Shown here in pieces: positions 44,179-54,175 of a DNA stretch of 64,000 bases. This DNA is from Sulfurimonas sp. (GTDB lineage: Bacteria; Campylobacterota; Campylobacteria; Campylobacterales; Sulfurimonadaceae). Position 1 is the stretch's first letter. The number at the start of each line of letters is the position of its first letter. The DNA lies in NCBI RefSeq assembly GCF_026991475.1, contig NZ_JALXBK010000047.1, positions 97,443-161,442 on the forward strand, given 5' to 3'. Below the pieces are notes generated by a model, which was not told the DNA's origin, searched no databases, and saw only the letters and a program-made list of their open reading frames with translations. A program made the position numbers and the translations under genes.

Positions 44179-46730
44179 TATATAAGAACCTCTTTTATAA
44201 ACGCAAGCGCTGCCTCTTTTGCCTCTGGAAGTTTTGAAGCATCTTTTCCTCCGGCTTGAGCAAAGTCAGGGCGACCACCACCGCCACCGCCTAAAATGGG
44301 AGCAATTTTTTTAATCCAATCACCTGCTTTTGCACCACACCCTTTCACACCAGCAGCAATAAGAACTTTATCTCCTTTTACTTGAAAAAGCATAGCACAA
44401 AGTTTCTCATTTTGATTTTTAAGCTCATCTATTTTCTCTTTAATGTCGCCATTAGGAAACTCTTCAACAACTACTGCCACACCATTAACATCATCTGCTT
44501 TTATCTCAACTTTTGAAGACTCTTGTGCCTCTTTAAGTTCAGTTTTAAGTTCATTAATACCTGATTTAAGTCTATGAATACCTGCTAAAACATCAAGATT
44601 TTTCACTTCACTTTGTGCCTGATGCAGCAGTGCTCTTTGTGCTACAAAATAGTTATAGGCTGCGTTTCCACATACTGCTTCTATTCTTCTTACACCAGCA
44701 CTTACTCCACTCTCTTTTGTAATAATAAAGCTTCCAATATTTGCCGTATTTTCCACATGCACACCACCACAAAACTCTACTGAAGTCTCTGCAAATTTTA
44801 CAACACGCACTTCATCGCCGTACTTCTCGCCAAATTGACTTTTTGCACCAGATTTTTTTGCTTCTTCTATTGGAAGAACCTCTGTTTGAGCAGGAATTGC
44901 ACGCATAATCTCTACATTTACCCGTTTTTCTATCTCGCTAAGTTCTGCTTCACTTAAAGCTTTTGGATGAGAAAAATCAAAACGCAATCTTGTCGCTTCA
45001 ACAAGTGAACCAGCCTGAGAAATGTGCTCTCCAAGTTCATCAAATAAAACAGCATGAAGCAGATGAGTAGCAGAGTGATGTTTTGTAATCTCATTACGAG
45101 AAATATCTACAATAGCATCTACATTTATGCCTACTTTTATGCTTGAAGTTACAGCAATTTTAGAGAGATTTATATCGAAAAATTTTCTTGTATCAAGAAC
45201 CTTTGCACGGCACTGTAACTCTCCAATATCACCACACTGTCCACCACTTTGTGCATAAAAAGGAGTTTTATCAAGCATTACCCAGCCATTTTCTCCAATA
45301 TCTAGCGCATCTACTTTTTTGTAGTTTTCATCTAAAAGTGCCAATACCTTTGCAGCATGCTGTGTTGTCTCATAGCCTACAAATTCATTTGTGCCAAATG
45401 CTTCAAGCAACTCTTTAAAATCACCTTGCACTGCATCATCACCACTACCCTTCCAAGCAGCTTTTGCTCGTGTTTTTTGTGCACTCATAAGCTCTTCAAA
45501 TTTTGCACTGTCAAGACCAAGATTTTTCTCTCGTAACATATCTTCAGTCAAATCAAGTGGAAAACCATAAGTATCGTACAGTTTAAACGCAACCTCTCCT
45601 GAAAAAATCTCTTTTGTATTTTGAAGTTCCATATTAAAAAGTGCAATTCCAGATTCAATAGTTTTGAAAAAACGTGCCTCTTCAAGCTCTATTTGTTCTT
45701 TTACAACATCAGATTTCTGGATTAAGTACTCATACTCACCACCCATAATATCTGTCAATGTATCGACAAGCTTATACATAAAAGGCTTACGAAGACCTAG
45801 CAGATAACCATGACGCACAGCACGGCGAAGGATTCTACGAAGAACATATCCGCGTCCCTCATTAGAGAAGTTTGTCCCTTGAGAGAGAAGAAAAACAGCC
45901 GTTCTTATATGGTCAGCTATAACGCGATAAGATGCGCCGCTCGCATAGACATACTCTCTGCCCACCATATCTTCAACTTTACGGATGATTGGCATAAATA
46001 GAGATGAACCATAGTTTGAGAGTGCGCCCTCTTTAATGGCAACGACTCTCTCTAAGCCCATTCCTGTATCTATGGAAGGTTTTGCTAGAGGAATACGTTC
46101 ACCACCTTTTACTTTCACCTCGTACTGCATAAAGACAAGGTTCCAGATTTCTAAAAATCTATCACCCTCTCCACCCATATAATCTTCAGGACCGCTAAAG
46201 TGCTCTGCACCCTGATCATAAAAAATCTCAGAACATGGTCCGCATGGTCCAGTATCGCCCATTGCCCAAAAGTTATCTTTATCGCCTAGACGCATAATTC
46301 TCTCAGCTGCTATATGCTTTTTCCAAAACATTTCAGCTTCATCATCACTCTCATGAATGGTCACCCAGAGCTTACTCTCATCGAGATGTAAAACTTCGGT
46401 AATAAACTCCCACGCATAAGCTATGGCTTCCTCTTTAAAATAGTCACGAAAACTAAAGTTTCCAAGCATTTCAAAGAAAGTGTGGTGGCGTGCAGTATGC
46501 CCTACATTTTCAAGGTCATTATGCTTCCCTCCTGCACGAATACAAGTTTGACATGAAGTCGCACGAGGATTTTTAGGAGCTGGAATCTCTCCTGTAAAAA
46601 TTGACTTAAACGGAACCATACCCGCATTGTTAAAAAGCAGTGTTGCATCATCTGGAACAAGTGGAGCTGAAGCCACCCTTGTATGATTTTTTGATTCAAA
46701 AAATTTCAGAAATTCTTCTCTAATATCCAT
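44178..46730 (-). CDS. alaS: Alanyl-tRNA synthetase
   Basis: 850-residue class II synthetase that charges tRNA-Ala. The catalytic core starts with [17 protein letters not shown] and contains [18 protein letters not shown]. The editing domain zinc ligands are in [11 protein letters not shown] and [13 protein letters not shown]-terminal C-Ala domain with [17 protein letters not shown] closes the protein. It heads a leftward run of seven closely packed genes down to the penicillin-binding protein. Confidence 0.96.
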   Translation of the reverse strand: MDIREEFLKFFESKNHTRVASAPLVPDDATLLFNNAGMVPFKSIFTGEIPAPKNPRATSCQTCIRAGGKHNDLENVGHTARHHTFFEMLGNFSFRDYFKEEAIAYAWEFITEVLHLDESKLWVTIHESDDEAEMFWKKHIAAERIMRLGDKDNFWAMGDTGPCGPCSEIFYDQGAEHFSGPEDYMGGEGDRFLEIWNLVFMQYEVKVKGGERIPLAKPSIDTGMGLERVVAIKEGALSNYGSSLFMPIIRKVEDMVGREYVYASGASYRVIADHIRTAVFLLSQGTNFSNEGRGYVLRRILRRAVRHGYLLGLRKPFMYKLVDTLTDIMGGEYEYLIQKSDVVKEQIELEEARFFKTIESGIALFNMELQNTKEIFSGEVAFKLYDTYGFPLDLTEDMLREKNLGLDSAKFEELMSAQKTRAKAAWKGSGDDAVQGDFKELLEAFGTNEFVGYETTQHAAKVLALLDENYKKVDALDIGENGWVMLDKTPFYAQSGGQCGDIGELQCRAKVLDTRKFFDINLSKIAVTSSIKVGINVDAIVDISRNEITKHHSATHLLHAVLFDELGEHISQAGSLVEATRLRFDFSHPKALSEAELSEIEKRVNVEIMRAIPAQTEVLPIEEAKKSGAKSQFGEKYGDEVRVVKFAETSVEFCGGVHVENTANIGSFIITKESGVSAGVRRIEAVCGNAAYNYFVAQRALLHQAQSEVKNLDVLAGIHRLKSGINELKTELKEAQESSKVEIKADDVNGVAVVVEEFPNGDIKEKIDELKNQNEKLCAMLFQVKGDKVLIAAGVKGCGAKAGDWIKKIAPILGGGGGGRPDFAQAGGKDASKLPEAKEAALAFIKEVLI

Positions 46731-46859
46731 GTAGTTTTCTCTTTTATAAAATTACGCGATTATATCCAAAATGAGCTAAAGATACGAACTTTTTTCTCTA
46801 GTAAAGATAATTTATGATATTATTGCTTATAAATTTTAAATAGAGAAGTGGAGATAATT

Positions 46860-48065
46860 ATGGGTTTTTTTTCAAGTAATAAAGTAGAGTACGATTTTGG
46901 ATTTTTAAATAAAGAGGTTACATCAATCTTAAATGACAAAAAGATAGTCGTCTTTGAAAATGAAAAAAAAGTACTTAATTCTACAGATGTAGAAGAAAAA
47001 ATCAAAACACTTTTCGCCATTAAAAACAGAGAGATGTTCTACTGGGAAGAGTTTAAACGCACTTATCCTGTCGGAATGTTTGCCGTTTTACCTGATAGAA
47101 AATTTGTAGAGTGGAATGATGATTTTAAAAATCTTGTAAAATGGAATGACAGTGATTTAAGAGATGTCAGCGGTGCAGGAAAAGTACTCTGGCCAAGTAA
47201 CCCTAGCGAATGTCAAGTTTGTAAAATTGTTGGACAATTCGATATGAAAGAGAAAAAAGCTGGATATGGCAATGCAAATGTTGAAGATAAAAATGGAAAA
47301 ATCATTCCTGTATTTGTTTATGTAATTCCTGTTTTTATGAGCGGCAAACTCGATAGAACATTTGTTATCATTAGAGATAGACGCGAAGAGATACAAACCA
47401 GAAAAGAATTTTTACAGGAGCAGACTGCACCTATTATTAAAAGACTTGCAAGATTACGCGATAGAGATATTTCAGACCTTATGCATCTTGATGAAAATTC
47501 TGAACTCAAAGCACTTGAAGAGCCTATTAATTCCATCATTAGAACCCTTCAAGGCATAGTGAGCCAAACGCAAACCTCAGCAAATGAAGTCGATGAAGAC
47601 TCTGCAAAAACAAAAGAGGTTGTCAAAAACTCAGTAGAGTGGGCAAGTGGAGAGTTCCAAGCTGCACAAGCAGAGCTTGTAGAAAAAGCAAAATCACTAG
47701 AATCTTCAACAAATGAGATTGAAAATATGGTCGGACTCATCAAAGACATCGCGGACCAAACAAATCTACTTGCACTAAACGCAGCCATAGAAGCTGCACG
47801 TGCGGGTGAGCATGGTCGTGGCTTTGCTGTAGTTGCCGATGAAGTAAGAAAACTAGCAGAGAGAAGCCAGCATGCGACTTCTGAAATTACAGCGACTATT
47901 TCCGTCATTAAAGATGCAACTTTTACCATGGTCTCAGACATCGAACGCTCAAATGACGACGGAGAAAAACTGGTAAATGATCTTTCTCAAATAGATGAAA
48001 ATGTTGACTCCATCGAAGAGCATGTGAATGTACTTAAAAATGCAATCGAAGGTTTTAAACTTTAG
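46860..48065 (+). CDS. Cytoplasmic PAS-domain methyl-accepting chemotaxis protein
   Basis: 401-residue chemoreceptor with no membrane helix, so a soluble sensor. An N-terminal PAS domain (about 68-170) has a CxxC pair (Cys118, Cys121) within a helix-loop where redox or metal sensing is possible. The C-terminal signalling hairpin contains [20 protein letters not shown] and [15 protein letters not shown], which contact CheA and CheW. An in-frame GTG lies at 46848, but the ATG at 46860 has GGAG about 6 bases upstream and is the better start. It stands alone. Confidence 0.88.
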   Translation: MGFFSSNKVEYDFGFLNKEVTSILNDKKIVVFENEKKVLNSTDVEEKIKTLFAIKNREMFYWEEFKRTYPVGMFAVLPDRKFVEWNDDFKNLVKWNDSDLRDVSGAGKVLWPSNPSECQVCKIVGQFDMKEKKAGYGNANVEDKNGKIIPVFVYVIPVFMSGKLDRTFVIIRDRREEIQTRKEFLQEQTAPIIKRLARLRDRDISDLMHLDENSELKALEEPINSIIRTLQGIVSQTQTSANEVDEDSAKTKEVVKNSVEWASGEFQAAQAELVEKAKSLESSTNEIENMVGLIKDIADQTNLLALNAAIEAARAGEHGRGFAVVADEVRKLAERSQHATSEITATISVIKDATFTMVSDIERSNDDGEKLVNDLSQIDENVDSIEEHVNVLKNAIEGFKL

Positions 48066-48144
48066 CATATATTTAGCAAAATAAACTAAACTTATTTTAA
48101 ATATAAAAGAATATAATTTTTTTAGATTAATTAGAGGGTATATT

Positions 48145-48516
48145 ATGCAATTTTTAGATGAAGATATTTATGATGCTGTAGAGAATTACATTCCAAAAGT
48201 AAGTGAGTATGTAAATTCTCACGGCGGAGGGATTGAACTTTTAGGGGCAAAAGATGGTGTTGTTTACATCACTCTTACAGGTGCTTGTGGTGGTTGTTCT
48301 ATGAGTTTAATGACTACAAAAATGGTTGTGCAAAAAAAACTACGTGAGCTTATTCACCCAGAACTTCAAGTTGTTAATGTCGATGGAACTCCTGAGAATG
48401 TTATGCCGCAGGATGCCTACACAGGAAAAACAACTACAAATGAAGAAAAAGATGAAACTGCTCATGAAGAAAAACATGGCATGCTAGATAACATAAAACA
48501 CATAGTAGGTCTTTAA
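48145..48516 (+). CDS. NifU C-terminal (Nfu-type) iron-sulfur scaffold protein
   Basis: 123-residue protein whose N-terminal 90 residues match the NifU C-terminal domain: YIPKVSEYVNSHGGGIELL followed by GACGGCSMSLMT, where the CxxC pair binds a transferable [4Fe-4S] cluster. The last 30 residues are charged and low in complexity. It is followed after one base by a flavin-reductase-like gene. Confidence 0.88.
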   Translation: MQFLDEDIYDAVENYIPKVSEYVNSHGGGIELLGAKDGVVYITLTGACGGCSMSLMTTKMVVQKKLRELIHPELQVVNVDGTPENVMPQDAYTGKTTTNEEKDETAHEEKHGMLDNIKHIVGL

Positions 48517-48517
48517 G

Positions 48518-49114
48518 ATGCTTGTTGATTATGCAAACAAAGAGCTCACACAAAAGTACCAACTTATGGCTCAGACCATTATTCCAAGACCTATTGCCTG
48601 GATAGTCACTCAAAATGAAGAGGGGCTTCTTAACATTGCACCTTTTAGCTACTTTATGGGGTTAAGTTCTGAACCTGCCACTATGATGGTAAGCATTGGG
48701 CATAAAAGTGATGGCAGCCAAAAAGACACACTTAAAAACCTGCGTGAAACAAAAAAATGTACCATTTGTATGGTTGATGAGGCACATCTTGAAGCGATGC
48801 ACTTTAGCTCTAAAGAGCTTGGGGCAAATGAGAGTGAAGCCACTGCGTTTAACATTGAGACAAAAGAGGTTGTAGAGGGTTTTCCTCCTATGGTTGCAGG
48901 TGTTCCTAGTGCATTTTTTTGTGAATTTTATCAAGAGATAGAGTTAAAAAGTTCAAAAACTATTCCTCTCGTTGTCGAGATAAAAGCACAATTTATTGAT
49001 GATAAAATCATAAGTGATAAAGAGAGAATTACACTTGATTATGCACCTCTTGCACGAGTTGGAAAAAGCTATGCCCTTCTTAGTAAAAACATTACACCAC
49101 CAACTATAAAATAG
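48518..49114 (+). CDS. Flavin reductase-like FMN-binding protein
   Basis: 198-residue flavoprotein of the flavin reductase/FMN-binding split-barrel family. Seen are IPRPIAWIVTQNEEGLLNIAPFSYFMGLSSEPATMM, which includes the typical phosphate-binding stretch, and the later TLDYAPLARVG. The enzymes use NAD(P)H or an acceptor to handle flavin. It sits with the Nfu gene and a TauE/SafE-type transporter, but the substrate cannot be inferred. Confidence 0.85.
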   Translation: MLVDYANKELTQKYQLMAQTIIPRPIAWIVTQNEEGLLNIAPFSYFMGLSSEPATMMVSIGHKSDGSQKDTLKNLRETKKCTICMVDEAHLEAMHFSSKELGANESEATAFNIETKEVVEGFPPMVAGVPSAFFCEFYQEIELKSSKTIPLVVEIKAQFIDDKIISDKERITLDYAPLARVGKSYALLSKNITPPTIK

Positions 49115-49123
49115 TAATCATAA

Positions 49124-49861
49124 ATGCATGATTATATACTCTACTCACTTATAACACTTGTTCTCTCTGTCATATTTTCTATGGGCGGAGCAGGAGCAGG
49201 AATAGCTCTTATTCCTATTCTCAGTTTTTTAGGATTTGATTTCAATGTTGCTAAAGCAGTTGGTCTTTTTGCGGGAGCTTCCACAACTATAACTTCAAGC
49301 ATTATGAACATCAAAAGAAAAGTAGTTGATTACAAGTTTGTATTTCCTCTTGCTGTTGCAATGCTTATTTTTGCACCACTTGGTGCATATGCCAGTAGTT
49401 TTATAGATGAAAAAATTGTAAAATTTCTCTTTATGCTTATGCTTTTTTACTCTGCAACTATGATGATGTTTGGCAAGAAAAAAGCTCTTTTTAATGCAGA
49501 ATCAATATATATGCTTTTTATAGTAGGCAGTAGCATAGGGTTTTTATCTGGACTTTTAGGAGTAGGAGGTGGGAACATACTTATACCTCTTTTGTTACTT
49601 ATAGGGTACGAGCCTAAAAAAGTAGCGGTTGCTGTCAGTTTTGTCGTTCCATTCTCTGCACTTAGTTCCTTTTTTACCTATGCTTCTTATGTTCCCCTTG
49701 ACTGGGTAATGCTTCTTGTTGTTGCACTCTCAGCCATAGTTGGTGGCTACATCGGAAACTATATGATGCACTTCAAACTCAAACAGAGTCATATTAAAAA
49801 AGTTATGGCGCTGCTTTTATATCTATTAGCACTCAAGTTACTTTGGCATTTTATCGCATAA
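49124..49861 (+). CDS. TauE/SafE-family membrane exporter
   Basis: 245-residue protein with about seven membrane helices. The two internal repeats begin MGGAGAGIALIPIL and SGLLGVGGGNILIPLLL, the TauE/SafE glycine-rich signature. Members export sulfite, sulfoacetate or related organic anions. The start has no strong ribosome site; it follows the flavoprotein gene by 9 bases. Confidence 0.85.
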   Translation: MHDYILYSLITLVLSVIFSMGGAGAGIALIPILSFLGFDFNVAKAVGLFAGASTTITSSIMNIKRKVVDYKFVFPLAVAMLIFAPLGAYASSFIDEKIVKFLFMLMLFYSATMMMFGKKKALFNAESIYMLFIVGSSIGFLSGLLGVGGGNILIPLLLLIGYEPKKVAVAVSFVVPFSALSSFFTYASYVPLDWVMLLVVALSAIVGGYIGNYMMHFKLKQSHIKKVMALLLYLLALKLLWHFIA

Positions 49862-49870
49862 GGAAAATTT

Positions 49871-50395
49871 ATGAAAATCAATACCACTCCCTCTGTAGTC
49901 GTACGAATAGTTTTATGGCTCTTTATGCTAATAGGCGGTGCTTTGTATACATATAGCATTGACAAGAATGACCTCCTTTTTCACTCGCCACTCTTTCATC
50001 TACTCTCAGCACTCATCGGTCTTTTTATACTGCGTTTAGCCTTTCGCGCAGCAGCCAATGGCGGTAAAGAGTTAGCAAAAGGAAGAGGTGAAAATATGCC
50101 GCGTTTAGAGACAAACAAGCTTGTTACATCTGGCATCTACAAATGTATGCGCCACCCTATGCTCTTTGGTCTCACACTCCTACCCCTTGGTTGGGCACTG
50201 CTTTTAGGTCTGCCAACTTTCATTACCATAATTGCTCCATTAGAGATGCTCTTCATTGTTTTTATGATAACAGTCTTTGAAGAGATGGAAGTCAAAAGAA
50301 AGTTTGGTAATGAGTACAAAATATATGCGCAAAGAGTCCCGATGGTCTCTTTTAAACGCAGTTGTCTTAAAAGACTTTTTAAGAGAAGAGCATGA
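49871..50395 (+). CDS. Isoprenylcysteine methyltransferase-family membrane protein
   Basis: 174-residue membrane protein of the ICMT/phospholipid methyltransferase superfamily. The C-terminal motif YKCMRHPMLFG with FEEMEVKRKFGNEYKIYAQRVP is the SAM-binding signature. It is likely an integral-membrane methyltransferase; the acceptor is unknown. It overlaps the mechanosensitive channel gene by 4 bases (ATGA). Confidence 0.82.
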   Translation: MKINTTPSVVVRIVLWLFMLIGGALYTYSIDKNDLLFHSPLFHLLSALIGLFILRLAFRAAANGGKELAKGRGENMPRLETNKLVTSGIYKCMRHPMLFGLTLLPLGWALLLGLPTFITIIAPLEMLFIVFMITVFEEMEVKRKFGNEYKIYAQRVPMVSFKRSCLKRLFKRRA

Positions 50396-52227
50396 AACTA
50401 ATATTTACAATATGGATTTTACTCTTTACACAACTTAGTGCAGCAGATATAAACGCAACACTGATTAATGCAAATAAAAATGTATATGTAAACTTACTTA
50501 AAACATTAAATAAATCAGCAACGAAAAAAAATGAGCAGACGCTTTTACAAGTTGCACTACTAGAAAGACTGATTTCATCTCCTAAACCGTTAAAGCAAGC
50601 TCAATCACATCTGAGTGTTCCAAAAACAGCAAAAGATGCGCAAAAAGTTCTTTTTCAATGGTTCAATCTTCTTGATAAAATTGCTACACTACAAACAAAG
50701 CAAAAATCTTTACAAAGTAAAAAAGCAACTCTACAAGATGAAATAACAAACGCATTACAAACAGATCCACTACTCTCTACATATCAACTACAATATGTAC
50801 TTTACCAAAAAAAAATATCTTTTCTCAAAAAAGAGCTGACTCTTTTAAATAAAAGAAGAGAAGCAATAGAAAAAATAGTTATAAATATTCCAAAGATAGT
50901 GCTTTTAAAACAAGAAACGCTAAAAAAGCAAGAAGAAAAATATTTACAACAACTCATCTATGAAAATAAAAAATTCAAAGAGTTACAAATAAAAAAAGAG
51001 CGTATAGAGCTTTTAGAAAATCCTAGAGAGCTCACAAGAGTAGAAAAAAACATCACAGCAGAAGGGGTAAAACAGCAACAAATATCGCAACAGCTCATCG
51101 CAACAGATTTTTTGATTTTTTGTAATGAGTTACAACAGAAGAAACACACTGCTTTTACATATAAACAAAAAATTATGCAACTAGAAAAAGACAACATTAA
51201 AAGTGCTGCATTAGATAATCTTTTAAGCACTATGGAGCAAAAATATCTAGGTATTATATATACTATTGGCGGAGCAACTGAACAGACAGTAAAAAACTCA
51301 GCAGAATCCATCTGGAATTTACTTGCTAATCCACTCTTTCACATCAATGAGACTCCTATTAGTATTTTAAAATTAATTTGGGTTGTCTTTATTTTACTGT
51401 TTGGCTTTATTTTTGGTGCTCTTTTTAAAAGAAAAGTCTTAAAAGAAAAAAATAGTGATGATGATGCAGAAGCCACAGAACAATCTTCTCGTTCAGCACG
51501 AATGATTATTTCAAATATTGGCTATTACATCATTATAATCATTGCATTTTTCAGTTCACTGAAAGTGGTTGGAATTAACCTCTCATCTCTTGCAGTAGTA
51601 GCTGGTGCACTCTCTGTTGGAATAGGTTTTGGACTACAAAACATTGTCTCAAATTTTGTTTCAGGTCTTATTTTAATGTTTGAGAGAAGTGTCAAAATTG
51701 GAGACTATATACAAATTAATGATGATTTAAGAGGACGAGTGACAGACATAAGAATGCGCTCAACCACCATAAAAACAAATGCAAATATTGATGTCATTAT
51801 TCCAAATCAAAACTTCATCCAAAACAATGTCATTAACTGGACAATGACAGATAATATTAAACGATTTGAAATCCCTTTTGGAGTAAAATATGGGACAAAC
51901 CCTCAAGAGGTCATTGATGTACTACTTAAAGCTGTAAAAGAGAGTGACTTTAAAGATATTTATAATTCTCGTACACACTTTACAAGAGTTCTTATGACAG
52001 AGATGGGAGATAGTAGCATCAACTTTAATCTCTTTGTATGGATAAAGGGGAGAGAGATTCTCTACCCAAAACGAACTACATCAAGATTTTTGATTCTAAT
52101 CTATGATGCGCTCAATGAGCATAACATTGAAATACCATTTCCACAGGTTGATTTACATGTACGCTCCATTGAAGCTGCACTACCAATCATAAATACAGAT
52201 AAAATCCAAGAACAAGGAAAAAATTGA
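50392..52227 (+). CDS. MscS-family mechanosensitive channel with large periplasmic domain
   Basis: 611-residue protein with a signal peptide (about 1-18), a long helical periplasmic segment (about 20-310) rich in Lys, Gln and Leu that should form coiled coils, then membrane helices and the MscS pore. The pore-lining helix and beta domain read VVAGALSVGIGFGLQNIVSN and FERSVKIGDYIQINDDLRGRV. It protects cells from osmotic downshock. The extended periplasmic part resembles MscK/YbdG-like members. Four-base overlap on each side with its neighbours suggests one operon. Confidence 0.9.
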   Translation: MKLIFTIWILLFTQLSAADINATLINANKNVYVNLLKTLNKSATKKNEQTLLQVALLERLISSPKPLKQAQSHLSVPKTAKDAQKVLFQWFNLLDKIATLQTKQKSLQSKKATLQDEITNALQTDPLLSTYQLQYVLYQKKISFLKKELTLLNKRREAIEKIVINIPKIVLLKQETLKKQEEKYLQQLIYENKKFKELQIKKERIELLENPRELTRVEKNITAEGVKQQQISQQLIATDFLIFCNELQQKKHTAFTYKQKIMQLEKDNIKSAALDNLLSTMEQKYLGIIYTIGGATEQTVKNSAESIWNLLANPLFHINETPISILKLIWVVFILLFGFIFGALFKRKVLKEKNSDDDAEATEQSSRSARMIISNIGYYIIIIIAFFSSLKVVGINLSSLAVVAGALSVGIGFGLQNIVSNFVSGLILMFERSVKIGDYIQINDDLRGRVTDIRMRSTTIKTNANIDVIIPNQNFIQNNVINWTMTDNIKRFEIPFGVKYGTNPQEVIDVLLKAVKESDFKDIYNSRTHFTRVLMTEMGDSSINFNLFVWIKGREILYPKRTTSRFLILIYDALNEHNIEIPFPQVDLHVRSIEAALPIINTDKIQEQGKN

Positions 52228-53381
52228 GTAGCAGCATACAAGAAGAGAATAAATTTATCTCTTATCTACAAGATTACTGGGATATATATGTAGGAGTGTT
52301 TTGTGTTGCTTTAGCATTTTACTTTTATCATAATAATATGGATGCATTAGCAACTATTGTTTCAGCAGTTGCCATTGGCACGCTCTCATTGACAGTTTCT
52401 GAGATTGCCGAAATTCTCTCTGAGCGATTTCCTGAACCCTATGGAAGTTTTGTGCTTACTGCAAGTGCTGTTATAGTTGAGATTATACTTCTATATATGA
52501 TTTTACTCCAAGCGGTACAAGACCCTGAAGTTGTAAAGACTGTAAAGGGTGGGATTATTGCTGCTGTTATTGTAGATATGAATGTACTGCTTGGATTTGC
52601 AGTCTTTGTAGGAGGTCTGCGTTTTGTGGAACAAGAACACAACAAAGATACCTCTAGCACCTACACAACCATCTTACTTGTAGCAAGTTTGGCACTCCTT
52701 GTACCGAGTATTTTAAATGAGAGTAATCACTCTCAAACTACACTCTATCAAGTCTCTATGATTCTCTCAGGCTTATTGATGATTTATTATATTATTATTG
52801 TCGTATTTCAGACCAAAACGCATACACATTTTTTCAAACAAACTGCAAGAAGCAGACTACTCAGACTTAAAAGAAAAATGAAAGAAGAGCATGATGAGGA
52901 AGAAGATGATGACTATCTATTTGACAGATTTAATAATTTTGGCTTAATAGTTGCAATATTCATTTTTATTGCCATTATTGCACTCAGTGCGGAGATATTT
53001 GCACATGATGGGATGAAACTTGCTGCAGATTATGGCATTTCTCATGGTATTGCAGGCTTAATTATTGCGCTAATTTCTGCATCTCCAGAGTTACTCACAG
53101 CAGTTAAGGCTGCAAAAAATGATGAGATACAGCGTGTCATCAACATTGCCATGGGAGCATCTACAGTCTCCATACTTGTAACAGTTCCCGTTCTAATGGG
53201 ACTAGCATATGCTAGTCATATCAACTTGACACTAGACTTTAGCCCACTTGAGATTGGGGCACTCATCTTTACAATTATTTTAGCGTGGAAGACTACAGAA
53301 GAGGGTCATACCAACTACATTGAGGGGCTATCGCACCTTATGTTCTTTGCTGCGTTTACAATTATTGCAGCGTATTATTAA
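52224..53381 (+). CDS. ChaA-like calcium/cation:proton antiporter
   Basis: 385-residue membrane protein of the cation/Ca2+ exchanger superfamily with two alpha repeats: VSEIAEILSERFPEPYGSFV in the first and LISASPELLTAVKAAKNDE in the second, both with the acidic residue that binds the ion. About 11 helices with a charged loop (EEHDEEEDDDYLFDRF) in the middle. It resembles ChaA-type antiporters. The start is TTG with AAGGAAAA upstream; its first codon overlaps the channel gene's stop (TTGA). Confidence 0.85.
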   Translation: MSSSIQEENKFISYLQDYWDIYVGVFCVALAFYFYHNNMDALATIVSAVAIGTLSLTVSEIAEILSERFPEPYGSFVLTASAVIVEIILLYMILLQAVQDPEVVKTVKGGIIAAVIVDMNVLLGFAVFVGGLRFVEQEHNKDTSSTYTTILLVASLALLVPSILNESNHSQTTLYQVSMILSGLLMIYYIIIVVFQTKTHTHFFKQTARSRLLRLKRKMKEEHDEEEDDDYLFDRFNNFGLIVAIFIFIAIIALSAEIFAHDGMKLAADYGISHGIAGLIIALISASPELLTAVKAAKNDEIQRVINIAMGASTVSILVTVPVLMGLAYASHINLTLDFSPLEIGALIFTIILAWKTTEEGHTNYIEGLSHLMFFAAFTIIAAYY

Positions 53382-53470
53382 TAAGCGATATGAAGGGAAT
53401 GAAAAATAAAATCTTAACAAAAATAGTCGAGAAAAGTACAAAAAATATTTATCAGCACTAAATAAGGAAT

Positions 53471-53509
53471 TTGAAGTTACTATACATATGGTATAATTAT
53501 CTTATATGT
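53471..53509 (+). promoter_or_regulatory. Promoter and inverted-repeat operator of the toxin-antitoxin pair
   Basis: TTGAAG (53471-53476) and TATAAT (53492-53497) make a -35/-10 pair with a 15-bp gap. ACATAT (53484-53489) and ATATGT (53504-53509) are inverted arms that flank the -10, placed so that a bound antitoxin would block RNA polymerase. Autoregulation is expected for the BrnTA type but is inference here. Confidence 0.5.
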
Positions 53510-53522
53510 GAAAAGGTCTTAG

Positions 53523-53789
53523 ATGTATAGATGGAATGAAGAAAAAAATGAGTTATTATTATCTCAGAGAGGCGTTAGTTTTAATGATGTTCTCTATGAA
53601 CTAGAAAACAATGGAGTTATAGATAATTATAAACATCCAAATATTGAGAAATATCCAAATCAATATATTTATGTTATTTCTTTAAAAGGCTATATTCACT
53701 ATGTACCATATGTAAAAAATGACGATTATATATTTCTAAAAAATATAATACCAAGTAGAAAGTTAAATAAACAGTATAAAGGAGTTTAG
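53523..53789 (+). CDS. BrnT-like toxin of a toxin-antitoxin pair
   Basis: 88-residue protein. The start MYRWNEEKNELLLSQRGVSFNDVLYEL is like the BrnT/RelE-fold family (WDxxKNxxNxxKHGVSF), and the end KNIIPSRKLNKQYKG parallels its C-terminal RIISARKA element, which carries the basic residues of the active site. BrnT is a ribonuclease that is blocked by BrnA. Similarity is moderate by eye, but order and size fit. The gene is more A+T-rich than its neighbours, which suggests it came in by transfer. Confidence 0.7.
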   Translation: MYRWNEEKNELLLSQRGVSFNDVLYELENNGVIDNYKHPNIEKYPNQYIYVISLKGYIHYVPYVKNDDYIFLKNIIPSRKLNKQYKGV

Positions 53790-53790
53790 T

Positions 53791-54060
53791 ATGAATTATT
53801 CAAATGAAGAATTAGAGCTATTGAATGACATAGAAAGTGGTAATATAAAGAGTGTACCATTTGATAATGATAAAATAAAACAAATGGCAAAAGAGACAAG
53901 ACAATACAACCAAGAAAAGAAACAAATTAGCATAAATCTTAAAAGATCAGATTTAGATATGATAAAACAAAGAGCAGATAATATTGGAATATCTTACCAA
54001 AATATTATACAAGCGTTGATACATAATTATACAAGCAATAAAATAAGTATAAATATTTAA
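53791..54060 (+). CDS. BrnA/CopG-like ribbon-helix-helix antitoxin
   Basis: 89-residue protein one base after the toxin gene. The C-terminal half (KKQISINLKRSDLDMIKQRAD followed by SYQNIIQALIHNY) is a ribbon-helix-helix DNA-binding fold, while the acidic N-terminal half (about 1-45) would wrap the toxin. It should neutralise the toxin and repress the shared promoter. The order toxin then antitoxin matches BrnTA. Confidence 0.72.
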   Translation: MNYSNEELELLNDIESGNIKSVPFDNDKIKQMAKETRQYNQEKKQISINLKRSDLDMIKQRADNIGISYQNIIQALIHNYTSNKISINI

Positions 54061-54175
54061 TGAAATAGGTATTTTTAATGCTTCACTTTTATTATAGAAG
54101 ATAATTTTTATCGTTTACTAAATATTGTCTTTATAGTTTTATAATTTCAACATATCAAAAATATAAGGAGTTGCA

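Noticed and set aside
47549-47941. 130-codon frame opposite the chemoreceptor signalling domain
   Set aside because: Antisense of the conserved chemoreceptor hairpin; Ser/Ala-rich reverse frames are common there.
53390-53461. Short frame of 23 codons (MKGMKNKILTKIV...) between the antiporter and the toxin gene
   Set aside because: Very short, no ribosome site of note, A+T-rich composition alone can give it, and it matches nothing I know. It is not reported as a gene.
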